Below, piece after piece: positions 52,582 through 60,396 of a stretch of DNA of 64,000 nucleotides. The position numbers and the translations under genes are program-made. The DNA comes from Eubacterium sp. (GTDB lineage Bacteria > Bacillota > Clostridia > Oscillospirales > Acutalibacteraceae), in the NCBI GenBank assembly GCA_017463985.1, contig JAFUEH010000020.1:83298-147297 (forward strand), written 5' to 3'. The notes beneath the pieces were generated by a model. The model made no database searches. It saw only the letters and a list, made by a program, of their open reading frames with translations, and was not told the origin of the DNA. Within the stretch, counting starts at the first letter, position 1. Every line of letters begins with the position of its first letter.

Positions 52582-53373
52582 ATGATCAGAAAACGTATTA
52601 TTACCTTATTGATTACTTTGTTGTTGGTTGTTGGCGCCGTTTCAGCATTTTCGGGTTGTAGCAATCAGAGCGACGCAGCTGCCCAGGCACAGACTGCCGA
52701 CTATCAGGGAATTGAAACTGCTTCTCCCGAATGGATAGGACAGCTCGATGCGGCAGCAGATGCCCAGCAGATGCTGGTGGTAGCCGCCTTCAGCGAGGAC
52801 GCAACGGATGCGTGGGTTTCGCTGCATGAAAAGCAAAGTGATGGCACTTGGCAGATGGTGATGACGACACCCGGCTTTATCGGCAAAAACGGTATCGGTA
52901 AAACCAAAGAGGGCGACGGAAAAACGCCGCAGGGCGTCTATCATTTCAACCGCGCTTTCGGTATTGCTGATGACCCGGGCTGCAAAATGCCTTATGTAAA
53001 AGTGGACGACGATTACTATTGGTCAGGTGATTACCGTGAGGGTTATCATTATAACGAGCTTGTCAATTTAAAGGATTATCCTGATTTAGATGTAGAAAAC
53101 GCGGAGCACATTATCGAATACATCTATCACTACCAGTATTGTCTGAACATCAGCTATAATGAGGAGGGTACCCCCTACGTTGGCTCTGGCTTGTTCCTGC
53201 ACTGCTTCGGTCCTGCCAAACCGTTTACCGCCGGTTGTGTGGCGATTCCGGAGGCACAAATGAAGTATGTTATGCAGCATGTCGATGAGAACACCGTTGT
53301 TGTGATCGATACCTTTGAAGCGTTATCCGGCACGGATGAATGGCCGAGCAGCTTATGGCCGCAGGAAAGATAA
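52582..53373 (+). CDS. L,D-transpeptidase (YkuD) lipoprotein
   Basis: A 263-residue exported protein with lipobox FSGC near residue 26. The YkuD domain starts near residue 75 and has DGKTPQGVYHFNRAFG, then the catalytic block FLHCFGPAKPFTAGCVAIPE (His near 212, nucleophile Cys near 224). Such enzymes make 3-3 peptidoglycan cross-links, attach proteins, or modify stem peptides independently of penicillin-binding proteins. With two VanX-like D,D-dipeptidases in the same island, a shift away from D-Ala-D-Ala-dependent cross-linking is conceivable. A dead copy of a related gene lies at 32813. AAAAGGAGAGAAAATCAGAG precedes the start. Confidence 0.87.
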   Translation: MIRKRIITLLITLLLVVGAVSAFSGCSNQSDAAAQAQTADYQGIETASPEWIGQLDAAADAQQMLVVAAFSEDATDAWVSLHEKQSDGTWQMVMTTPGFIGKNGIGKTKEGDGKTPQGVYHFNRAFGIADDPGCKMPYVKVDDDYYWSGDYREGYHYNELVNLKDYPDLDVENAEHIIEYIYHYQYCLNISYNEEGTPYVGSGLFLHCFGPAKPFTAGCVAIPEAQMKYVMQHVDENTVVVIDTFEALSGTDEWPSSLWPQER

Positions 53374-53427
53374 TGCCGGTAGATACCGGAAATGATAAAA
53401 AAGCATCATAAAAAAGGAGAATGAATT

Positions 53428-53952
53428 ATGAAAAAAGTTAGTAAAATCATGATTTCGATTCTGTTGGCAGTAGCCATCGTTATGTCCTTTGCGGCTTGTG
53501 CCTCTAACAGCAACGAGGCTGCCGAGGAAACAACACCGGTTTCTACCGCAGAAACAAGCGAAGAAGCCGTTGACGAGGGCAACGACGGACAGAATCCCGT
53601 TATGAATTTTATTGGTAATTATGAAAACGGTCTTGCCAAAATCTTGGTGGAAGCAGAGGGTAACGACGGCGCAAAATTCACGGTTGACTTAGGCTTAACG
53701 GATGACGAGGCAGAGCAGTATACCTTCAGCGGTACTATTGATCCGGATACGCTTAAGGTTACTTATTCCAATAGCACCAAGAAAATTTTAACGTTGGATG
53801 CAAACGGCAATGTAACCGATGAAAAGGTTGAATATACCGATGGCGACGGTGTTGTTATCTTCCATGAAGACGGTACGCTCGAGTGGCAGGATGAAAACGA
53901 GGCTGAAAGAATTGTGGACAGCAACGTTTTCACTTACGCCACAGTAGAATAA
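53428..53952 (+). CDS. Small lipoprotein of unknown function (paralogue of 55848)
   Basis: A 174-residue lipoprotein. The signal peptide MKKVSKIMISILLAVAIVMS ends in the lipobox FAAC. A T/E-rich linker is followed by a beta-rich acidic domain (GNYENGLAKILVEAEGND, TFSGTIDPDTLKVTYSNST, GVVIFHEDGTLEWQDENEAER). No family was recognised. Its signal peptide is close to that of the lipoprotein at 55848 (VAAIVMSFAAC), though the mature parts differ. AAAAAGGAGAATGAATT precedes the ATG. Confidence 0.75.
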   Translation: MKKVSKIMISILLAVAIVMSFAACASNSNEAAEETTPVSTAETSEEAVDEGNDGQNPVMNFIGNYENGLAKILVEAEGNDGAKFTVDLGLTDDEAEQYTFSGTIDPDTLKVTYSNSTKKILTLDANGNVTDEKVEYTDGDGVVIFHEDGTLEWQDENEAERIVDSNVFTYATVE

Positions 53953-53986
53953 TAGTTGAGATTATTAACAAGAACGGAAGGGCTTG

Positions 53987-55117
53987 ATGAACATGGAAAA
54001 CACAAAGAAGAAAAATATTTGGAAACCGCTGGCGATCGTATTCCTTTGCTTGCTGCTGATTGTCAGCACGCTTTACGGGCTTGGCGTCGGCTGGAAAACA
54101 AAAGAGGCTGCGCCTGTAGGAGACGATCCGGCAACGCAGGCAGTAGACGGCGAAACGATGCTCAACCTTTGGACGGAGGACGCAGCGGCCAAAACAGAAC
54201 TGATTGAATATATGCAGGCGGTAACCGATGAAGGCTCTGCTGATTTCATTCCTGTTGAAAGCAGAATTGCTGTTTTTGACCTTGACGGTACGCTGGCGTG
54301 CGAAACCGACCCTGTCTATTTTGACCACTTGATTTTAAAATACCGCGTGCTGGACGATCCGGAATACAAGGATCAGGCGACGGATTTTGAAAAAGAGGTC
54401 GCTCAGGATATCGTTACCTGGATTGAAACAGGGGAATCTCCTGATGATATGATGACAAGACACGGTCAGGCAGTCGCTTCTGCCTTCTCCGGCTTAACGC
54501 CCGAAGAGTTTAACGACTATGTTGTAGAATTCGCCAATACCCCCGCGAACGGCTATAACAATATGACAAAGGCAGAGGCGTTTTACAAGCCGATGCTTCA
54601 AATTATTGATTATCTGGAAGCAAACGATTTTACCGTTTACATTGTCAGCGGTACAGACAGATTTATTGTAAGAGGACTTGTGGAGGCTTCTCCGCTGGAT
54701 TTACCCAACAAGCAGATTATCGGCTCCGATGAGAATATGGTGGCTCCCGACCAGGGCGATACTGACGGACTTGACTACGTATTTGACGCTGACGACCAGC
54801 TTGTTATGGGCGGCGAGTTCCTGGTGAAAAACCTTGACATGAATAAGGTTACCGTAATTCAACAGGAAATCGGAGAGCAGCCGGTGCTTGCCTTCGGCAA
54901 TAGCTCGAGCGATTTCAGCATGGCGCAGTATGCGCTCAACGATAATCCGTATAAAGCAAAGGCGTTTATGCTCTGCTGCGACGATACCGAGCGTGAAAAC
55001 GGCAACGTCGATAAGGCGGAGAAAATGGTAGGCTTATGCGAGGAAAACGGCTTCACCGCTATCTCCATGAAGAACGACTGGAAAACCATTTACGGCGATG
55101 ACGTAACCAGAAAATAA
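53987..55117 (+). CDS. Membrane-anchored HAD-family phosphatase
   Basis: A 376-residue protein with an N-terminal membrane helix (IWKPLAIVFLCLLLIVSTLYG) and an external HAD domain of the phosphoserine-phosphatase-like type. Motif I AVFDLDGTLACETD is near residue 95, motif II YIVSGTDRF near 219 and motif IV LAFGNSSSDFSMA near 302, so the catalytic aspartates are complete. The natural phospho-substrate is unknown; exported HAD enzymes often hydrolyse phosphocholine, nucleotides or lipid head groups. The start at 53987 follows ACGGAAGGGCTTG; ATG 53993 is an alternative. It overlaps the next start region as TAATG. A decayed copy of its 3' end lies at 55733. Confidence 0.82.
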   Translation: MNMENTKKKNIWKPLAIVFLCLLLIVSTLYGLGVGWKTKEAAPVGDDPATQAVDGETMLNLWTEDAAAKTELIEYMQAVTDEGSADFIPVESRIAVFDLDGTLACETDPVYFDHLILKYRVLDDPEYKDQATDFEKEVAQDIVTWIETGESPDDMMTRHGQAVASAFSGLTPEEFNDYVVEFANTPANGYNNMTKAEAFYKPMLQIIDYLEANDFTVYIVSGTDRFIVRGLVEASPLDLPNKQIIGSDENMVAPDQGDTDGLDYVFDADDQLVMGGEFLVKNLDMNKVTVIQQEIGEQPVLAFGNSSSDFSMAQYALNDNPYKAKAFMLCCDDTERENGNVDKAEKMVGLCEENGFTAISMKNDWKTIYGDDVTRK

Positions 55118-55131
55118 TGGGAGAATATGAT

Positions 55132-55713
55132 ATGGACAATAATAAGCACAGTTTACAAAGATTGGTGATAACAGTCGTTGCGCTGATTGGCGCAGCTGTT
55201 AGTATAGTATGCTTTATTTGGCGGTTAAACAGTCTTGTATCCATAAGGTCATTTTCCTTAATTGCTGTTTACTATGGCTTCGTATTTTATTACGGTATAT
55301 TTGGATACAGAAAGCCGCATGGCAATATGGTGCGTTATCTGTTGCTGATACTGGCGGTTTATATTGCCTATTCTATTACCGTCATGGTGGAACGCTGGGA
55401 TATATCGTGGATTATTTTTACAGCAAGTAATCTTGCGGCGGTATTTATAGCGTATATTGCAGGTCGCCTGAACAAGTATAAGAAAAACGCTGTTTGGGCG
55501 GTTATTATCACCGCACTGCTGCTTGTTAAGAGCTTTTGGCCTATCGAAACAACGGGATTAAACTTCTATATCCTCTTTGTTCTGGACAGAACGCTTCCGC
55601 TATTTATGTGGGTTACCGTTATGTTTATTTACTTCTTCCGTTACAAAGAGCATAAATTGGCCGGCGCTTCTTACGATGCACAAGAGAAGACCTTGCTTGA
55701 GGATGACGAATAA
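55132..55713 (+). CDS. Polytopic membrane protein of unknown function
   Basis: A 193-residue protein with about six hydrophobic helices (LVITVVALIGAAVSIVCFIW, SLIAVYYGFVFYYGIFG, LLLILAVYIAYSITV and others) and a short charged C-terminal tail. No family was recognised. The start at 55132 was chosen because GGGAG lies 8 bp upstream; the ATG at 55117 overlapping the HAD stop has a weaker context. It sits between the HAD phosphatase and a dead copy of its 3' end. Confidence 0.65.
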   Translation: MDNNKHSLQRLVITVVALIGAAVSIVCFIWRLNSLVSIRSFSLIAVYYGFVFYYGIFGYRKPHGNMVRYLLLILAVYIAYSITVMVERWDISWIIFTASNLAAVFIAYIAGRLNKYKKNAVWAVIITALLLVKSFWPIETTGLNFYILFVLDRTLPLFMWVTVMFIYFFRYKEHKLAGASYDAQEKTLLEDDE

Positions 55714-55732
55714 GATCATTAAATGACAGGGG

Positions 55733-55835
55733 GAAATGCTCGGCTTATGCTAAAAACGGCTTTCTGGCTGTTTTTATGAAAGACGACCGAAAAACCGTTT
55801 ACAGCTATGACGTAGCCAAACAATCATTCAGATAA
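55733..55835 (+). pseudogene. Decayed copy of the HAD phosphatase 3' end
   Basis: EMLGLC, then after a frameshift KNGFLAVFMKDDRKTVY and SYDVA, lines up with the last 30 residues of the HAD protein at 53987 (EKMVGLCEENGFTAISMKND then WKTIYGDDVT). DNA similarity is visible throughout, for example GGCTTATGC and ATGAA(A/G)(A/G)ACGAC. The copy has a disruption right after GLC and no upstream gene body. It marks an older duplication of the HAD-lipoprotein segment. Confidence 0.7.
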
Positions 55836-55847
55836 AGGAGAAAAATT

Positions 55848-56492
55848 ATGAAAAAATTAAGTAAAATGACGATCGCGTTAATGCTGGTTGCAGCAATCGT
55901 TATGTCCTTTGCTGCTTGCGCCAAAAAAGGTGACAGCGCACAGGGCAGCGCCGTCTCCGGTGACATTCTTTCGGCGCAAACGCTCGGCGATATTATCAGC
56001 AATGACGGTGTAGAAGAGCAGCAGACCTCCTATTCCGGCACAAAATACGTCTATGTTTTCACCCTTGACGGCAAAAACTACCGTGCCATCGCTGACTGTG
56101 ATGAGGCGACCGGTAACGCTATTTTTGACATTGATTATTCAGACAGCGATTATGAGCAGCAGATCGCAGACCTTATCTCTCCGCTTGCCGTTGAAACGTG
56201 CGAGCTGCTTGACGATTATATTCTTCCACAAGAGGAGCTTGATCAGCTCGTTGGCAAAACCGGCGAGGATCTTCTGAATGACGGCTGGAGGATCGGCATG
56301 AGCTATAATACCGCAGATTTAGAATTTGAGCTGGAAAAGGATTGCTGGGCTTATACCGTTACTTTTGACGGTGACCCGATGGAAAATACGGATGATTTTG
56401 ATGCAGAAGAAGCCATTAAAACGCTGACTGTGAAATCCGTTACCTTCGCTGATTATTTAGGCGACGCAACCAATATTGACGTTGAGGAATAA
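55848..56492 (+). CDS. Small lipoprotein of unknown function
   Basis: A 214-residue lipoprotein with signal peptide MKKLSKMTIALMLVAAIVMS and lipobox FAAC near residue 24. The mature part is acidic (KYVYVFTLDGKNYRAIADCD near 70, ILPQEELDQLVGKTGEDLLNDG near 130). No known domain was recognised; the LVGKTGEDLLNDGWRI stretch is a common feature of small clostridial lipoproteins. AAAAAGGAGAAAAATT precedes the ATG. It follows the dead HAD fragment by 12 bp. Confidence 0.75.
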   Translation: MKKLSKMTIALMLVAAIVMSFAACAKKGDSAQGSAVSGDILSAQTLGDIISNDGVEEQQTSYSGTKYVYVFTLDGKNYRAIADCDEATGNAIFDIDYSDSDYEQQIADLISPLAVETCELLDDYILPQEELDQLVGKTGEDLLNDGWRIGMSYNTADLEFELEKDCWAYTVTFDGDPMENTDDFDAEEAIKTLTVKSVTFADYLGDATNIDVEE

Positions 56493-56518
56493 GGACACTG
56501 ATCAACCGAGAAAATACG

Positions 56519-57739
56519 ATGATTCATTTTGATACAAGAGATAAAAAACCGAAGCTCTATTCACTGGCTGCGATCACCGTTGTCTTTGCTGTTGTTGCCG
56601 GACTAACGGTGACGAAGGGCGGCAGCAGCAGTACACTGTCCGTTTGTATCCAGTGCTGCGTCTATTTTGCCGCAGCGCTGGTAATCCTTTTGTCAACCTA
56701 CATTAGGCAGGTGCAGTATAACCCATATTCTTACAATACCATTATTTACAACGGCTTCTCGCTGGTGTTTGTGGCATTGCTGTTGATGTCAGTCAGTAAC
56801 GCGGTCCAGATATACCGTGATCCTGATCTGTTTTCGATGGGCACTGCTATTTCGGATGTTCTTTTAAGAGGCGTAAGAACCACACTTTTGATACTGTTTC
56901 CGTTTACGGTCATTTTCTGTGTGGGACTTTGCGTTTCAAACCTTTCTCTGCTAAAGCACGAGGGCAAAAAAATCACCAACCTTTTAGGTGTCATTATGTC
57001 GATTGCCTTTCTCGGCTTGTATGCGTTTTTACTGTTCTTTGATTATTACGTATCCGGCAGTGAAAAAGAGGTAATGATCCACCACTTGTGGATGGGCGTT
57101 CTCTACTGTATTTTGCTCTATATGGAATGTATGCTGTTCGGTACTGTGGCAGCGAATATCCTCGTGACACGCTATCAGCCGGAATATGATAAGGACTTCG
57201 TGATTATCCTTGGCTGCGGACTTAGGAAGGACGGCACGCCGACGCCGCTGCTTCAGGGGCGAATCGACAGAGCGCTTGCCTTCTACCGCCTTCAAAAGGG
57301 GAAGACCGACAAGGAGCTGATCTTTATTACCTCGGGCGGTCAGGGCGCTGACGAAGCGGTGTCGGAAAGTGCTGCGATGAAGCAGTATCTGTTGGATAAG
57401 GGCATCCCTGAGGAGCAGATTATTGAGGAAAACCGATCTACGAGTACTTATGAAAATATGAAATTTTCAAAGGAAATCATTGATCAAATTGACCCTGACG
57501 GCAAGGTGATGTTTGCCACTACCAATTATCATCTTTTCCGCAGCGGCGTATTGTCAAGGCGTGTAAAAATGCGCGCTGTCGGTATCGGTGCTAAAACAAA
57601 ATGGTATTATTGGCCAAACGCCTCGGTAAGAGAATTTGTCGCACTTTTAACAAAACACACCGGCAAGCAGGCAGCAGTATTGATCGGGATGATCCTGATT
57701 TACTCGCTCTCGGTTCTGCTTTCCTTTTCCGCTATATAA
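56519..57739 (+). CDS. Membrane protein with YdcF/SanA-type (DUF218) domain
   Basis: A 406-residue protein. The first 210 residues form about six membrane helices. A DUF218 domain covers about 222-380: DFVIILGCGLRKDGTPTPLL, ALAFYRLQKGK, FITSGGQGADE, NRSTSTYENMKFS and ATTNYHLFRSG. A final hydrophobic segment ends the protein. Family members such as ElyC and SanA affect envelope integrity and lipid-carrier handling in other bacteria, with no reaction firmly established. There is only a weak ribosome-binding site (CCGAGAAAATACG), suggesting translation coupled to the preceding gene 26 bp upstream. Confidence 0.85.
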   Translation: MIHFDTRDKKPKLYSLAAITVVFAVVAGLTVTKGGSSSTLSVCIQCCVYFAAALVILLSTYIRQVQYNPYSYNTIIYNGFSLVFVALLLMSVSNAVQIYRDPDLFSMGTAISDVLLRGVRTTLLILFPFTVIFCVGLCVSNLSLLKHEGKKITNLLGVIMSIAFLGLYAFLLFFDYYVSGSEKEVMIHHLWMGVLYCILLYMECMLFGTVAANILVTRYQPEYDKDFVIILGCGLRKDGTPTPLLQGRIDRALAFYRLQKGKTDKELIFITSGGQGADEAVSESAAMKQYLLDKGIPEEQIIEENRSTSTYENMKFSKEIIDQIDPDGKVMFATTNYHLFRSGVLSRRVKMRAVGIGAKTKWYYWPNASVREFVALLTKHTGKQAAVLIGMILIYSLSVLLSFSAI

Positions 57740-57785
57740 GCTGAATACGATAAATAAACTTTAAGTCAAAAAGGAGAAAATGTTC

Positions 57786-58211
57786 ATGAAAAAAATCGTA
57801 CCTATCATCATGTCCATTGCCGCTGTTGTGTTCGGTATTATCTTTGTGATTGTCGGGATAAAGACTGTTTCTGAAAAAGATTTGTACGATACGCGGATAA
57901 TGGCAACGGTCGTCGATGTTCAGCAGGAGTGGGAAGAGTCAGCAGATCCGGACGAGCCCGACCACCTTGTCAACACCGCTTATATCGACTATGAGTATGA
58001 TGGCAAACCTTATGAACACGTGCTGGCACCGGAGCAGGATGACAATTTGCAGGTCGGTGACACGGTGGAAATTCTTGTTCAGTCCAAAAATCCTGATAAG
58101 ATTTCCTCGCTCAACCCGACGAAGGGCGGCGTTATTTTTATCGTCCTCGGTGCATTAGTGGCCATTGCGGGCTTGGTGACGTTGATCAGAAAGTTTATCA
58201 GCGGAAGATAA
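57786..58211 (+). CDS. DUF3592-like membrane protein
   Basis: A 141-residue protein with two membrane helices, near the N-terminus (IVPIIMSIAAVVFGIIFVIVG) and C-terminus (GGVIFIVLGALVAIAGLVTL). Between them is an external beta-rich domain (ATVVDVQQEW, TAYIDYEYDGKPYEHVLAPE, VGDTVEILVQSKNPDK). This is the DUF3592 pattern; function unknown. The ATG at 57786 lies 9 bp after AAAGGAG; the ATG at 57780 is too near it. Confidence 0.75.
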   Translation: MKKIVPIIMSIAAVVFGIIFVIVGIKTVSEKDLYDTRIMATVVDVQQEWEESADPDEPDHLVNTAYIDYEYDGKPYEHVLAPEQDDNLQVGDTVEILVQSKNPDKISSLNPTKGGVIFIVLGALVAIAGLVTLIRKFISGR

Positions 58212-58277
58212 ATGAAGGCTGTTATTGTATTGTGCAGCATATTAATTTTCGCAGCGGCGGTTTTTATTTTAAAATAA
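58212..58277 (+). CDS. Possible 21-residue single-helix membrane peptide
   Basis: ATG follows the TAA of the DUF3592 gene directly (TAAATG) with CGGAAGATAA as a weak ribosome-binding site. The frame reads MKAVIVLCSILIFAAAVFIL plus Lys, an uninterrupted hydrophobic helix. Its 3' half is also one arm of the palindrome at 58250-58288, so the frame could be a by-product of the terminator. Confidence 0.3.
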   Translation: MKAVIVLCSILIFAAAVFILK

Positions 58278-58288
58278 AAATCGCCGTT
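58250..58288 (+). terminator. Long palindrome, probable terminator
   Basis: CAGCGGCGGTTTTTATTTT pairs with AAAATAAAAATCGCCGTTG almost perfectly. The A/T-rich inner part and G/C outer part are unusual for an intrinsic terminator. It separates the promoter 4 transcript from the HD-domain gene, at least partly. Confidence 0.55.
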
Positions 58289-58349
58289 GTCTTGTATCGC
58301 GCTTTGGAATGTGTTAAAATATGATAAAAATCAAAGGATTATCTTTACT

Positions 58350-58913
58350 ATGAGCAATATTTTTGCAAAGGCGGTTGCCTTTGCAATGACGGCGCATGAA
58401 GGGCAGACCAGAAAGGACGGCGGCTGGTATATTCTGCATCCGCTGGAGGACGCGGTGATTGTCAGTACAATGACGAACGATTTAGAAGTCCTCGCCGCTG
58501 CTGTTTTGCACGACACGGTGGAGGATACAGATGTAACCGCGCAGGATATTCTTGACAACTTTGGCGAACGCATTGCCGATTTAGTGGCGCATGAAACCGA
58601 AAATAAGCATCCTGAAATTCCTGCCGGTGACTCATGGAAAATACGAAAAACGGAAAGCCTCGCTGTGCTGAAAGACAGCGGCCGTGATTCAAAAATGCTT
58701 TGGCTTGGCGATAAGCTTTCCAATATGCGCGCACTGGCAAGGGGCTATGATCAGCTTGGCGAAGCGGTGTTCAATTGGTTTAATGAGAAAAATCCAAAGG
58801 AGCAACGCTGGTATCACGCGACGATTTTGGAGTATATCAGCGAGCTTTCCGATTATCCTGCTTATCAGGAATACCAAACGCTTTTTAATCACGTTTTTGA
58901 TCAATATAAATAG
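58350..58913 (+). CDS. HD-domain hydrolase of the RelA/SpoT (MESH1-like) type
   Basis: A 187-residue protein carrying only the hydrolase half of (p)ppGpp enzymes. It has AMTAHEGQTRKDGGWYILHPLEDAV near residue 10-35, the HD pair in AAVLHDTVEDTDV near 52, and DSKMLWLGDKLSNMRAL near 113-128. It has no synthetase, TGS or ACT domain. Small alarmone hydrolases of this type cleave (p)ppGpp or related nucleotides. The start at 58350 has AAAGGATTATCTTTACT upstream; the earlier ATG at 58287 lacks one. The gene is 11 bp before the STAS-kinase gene. Confidence 0.8.
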   Translation: MSNIFAKAVAFAMTAHEGQTRKDGGWYILHPLEDAVIVSTMTNDLEVLAAAVLHDTVEDTDVTAQDILDNFGERIADLVAHETENKHPEIPAGDSWKIRKTESLAVLKDSGRDSKMLWLGDKLSNMRALARGYDQLGEAVFNWFNEKNPKEQRWYHATILEYISELSDYPAYQEYQTLFNHVFDQYK

Positions 58914-58924
58914 GAGGGCAGTGT

Positions 58925-60052
58925 ATGACTATTAAGTTGAGCGGCAGAATTGATTCCAGCAATGCTGCTGAAACAGAAGCGAAAATTAATCAGCAAATCG
59001 GCGATGACAGCGGCGAGCTTACGCTTGACGCATCAGACCTTGCATATATTTCAAGCGCGGGCTTGCGTGTCGTTCTGCGGTTAAAAAAAGCAAATCCTGC
59101 AACAAAGGTGATTAACTGCAATTCAGAGGTTTATGAAATCTTTGATATGACGGGTTTTACCGAAATGATGGATATATCTAAGGCATACCGAAAATTATCC
59201 GTGGAGGGCTGCGAGGTCATTGGTGAGGGCTCCAACGGTAAGGTTTACCGTACCGACCCCGATACGATTGTCAAGGTGTATAAAATGCCTGACTCCTTGG
59301 ACGAAATCCATCGGGAACGCGAGCTGGCAAGAAAAGCGTTTATTATGGGAATTCCTACGGCGATCCCGTACGATGTGGTACAGGTGGGAGATCTGTACGG
59401 CTCTGTGTTTGAGCTGCTGAATGCGAAATCCTTTTCTAAGCTTATCAATGCCGGCGAGAATGTTGATACGCTGGCCGAGCAGAGCATAGAAATCCTTAAA
59501 ACCATTCACGCAACAATGCTCAAAAGCGGCGAACTGCCGCACCAAAAGGATGAAGTGCTGCGTTGGGCTGAATTCTGTAAGCCGCACCTTCCTGATGAAA
59601 TCGGACGTAAGCTGGTTGAGTTGGTGGAAGCAATACCGGATACAAATAATATGCTTCACGGTGATTACCATATTAAGAACATTATGCGCCAAGGGGACGA
59701 AAACCTACTGATCGATATGGACACACTCTCTGTTGGCCATCCGATTTTTGAGCTGGGGCAGATGTATCTTGCCTATCAGGGCTTCAGTGAGCTTGACCAT
59801 GAGGTAATCAAGGGCTTTTTGGGGATTGACCGTGATACGGCAACAAGATTCTGGAACTGCTCGTTAAAGTGCTATTTTGACGACAAGGACGAGGCCTTTA
59901 TCGACGACGTTGTTATGAAGGCAAAAATTATTGCCTATACAAGACTGCTCAGAAGGACCATTAAACGTGAGCCTGATCAGCAGGATATAATTGATAATTG
60001 CAAGAAGCATTTGTGCGAGCTTGTTCCGGTAACAAACTGCCTATATTTTTAG
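58925..60052 (+). CDS. STAS domain fused to an APH-like kinase
   Basis: A 375-residue fusion. Residues 1-90 form a STAS domain with the phospho-serine site DLAYISSAGLRVVLRL near 38. Residues 98-375 form an aminoglycoside-phosphotransferase-fold kinase: glycine loop IGEGSNGKVYR near 100, Lys in IVKVYKM near 118, catalytic LHGDYHIKNIM near 243 and the metal-binding Asp in LLIDMDTLSVG near 260. The kinase part resembles a paralogous family known from fibre-degrading bacteria (TIGR02172-like). Whether it phosphorylates a STAS protein, a sugar or an antibiotic is unknown. The fusion to STAS argues for signalling. AGGAGGGCAGTGT precedes the start. Confidence 0.85.
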   Translation: MTIKLSGRIDSSNAAETEAKINQQIGDDSGELTLDASDLAYISSAGLRVVLRLKKANPATKVINCNSEVYEIFDMTGFTEMMDISKAYRKLSVEGCEVIGEGSNGKVYRTDPDTIVKVYKMPDSLDEIHRERELARKAFIMGIPTAIPYDVVQVGDLYGSVFELLNAKSFSKLINAGENVDTLAEQSIEILKTIHATMLKSGELPHQKDEVLRWAEFCKPHLPDEIGRKLVELVEAIPDTNNMLHGDYHIKNIMRQGDENLLIDMDTLSVGHPIFELGQMYLAYQGFSELDHEVIKGFLGIDRDTATRFWNCSLKCYFDDKDEAFIDDVVMKAKIIAYTRLLRRTIKREPDQQDIIDNCKKHLCELVPVTNCLYF

Positions 60053-60105
60053 TAAAAAGAAGCGGTTAGCTTCGCAGCAAGGAATATTTTACAGGAGGTA
60101 TGAAA

Positions 60106-60396
60106 ATGAAGGTTGATGTTATGAAAGACGGCGCACTGCTTACCGTGAAGGTTGACGGACGTGTGGATACCATTACGGCGCCGGAATTGGAGAAGACGGT
60201 GTTGGATAACCTGAACGGTATAACCGAGCTGATTTTGGATTTGGAAAAAATGCCGTACACCTCTTCCGCGGGACTGCGTGTTTTGCTGAAGGCTAAGAAG
60301 GCTGTTAAGAATATGAAGCTCGTCCATGTATGCAGCGATGTGATGGAAGTGCTTGAAATGACCGGCTTTACTGATATTATGACGATTGAAGCATGA
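60106..60396 (+). CDS. STAS-domain anti-sigma factor antagonist (second copy)
   Basis: A 96-residue stand-alone STAS domain (MKVDVMKDGALLTVKVDGRV) with phospho-site MPYTSSAGLRVLLKA near residue 54 and MEVLEMTGFTDIM at the end. It is a paralogue of the STAS gene at 24628. The ATG at 60106 is 7 bp after AGGAGG; ATG 60100 is too close. It overlaps the following phosphatase gene (ATGATG over TGA). Confidence 0.9.
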   Translation: MKVDVMKDGALLTVKVDGRVDTITAPELEKTVLDNLNGITELILDLEKMPYTSSAGLRVLLKAKKAVKNMKLVHVCSDVMEVLEMTGFTDIMTIEA

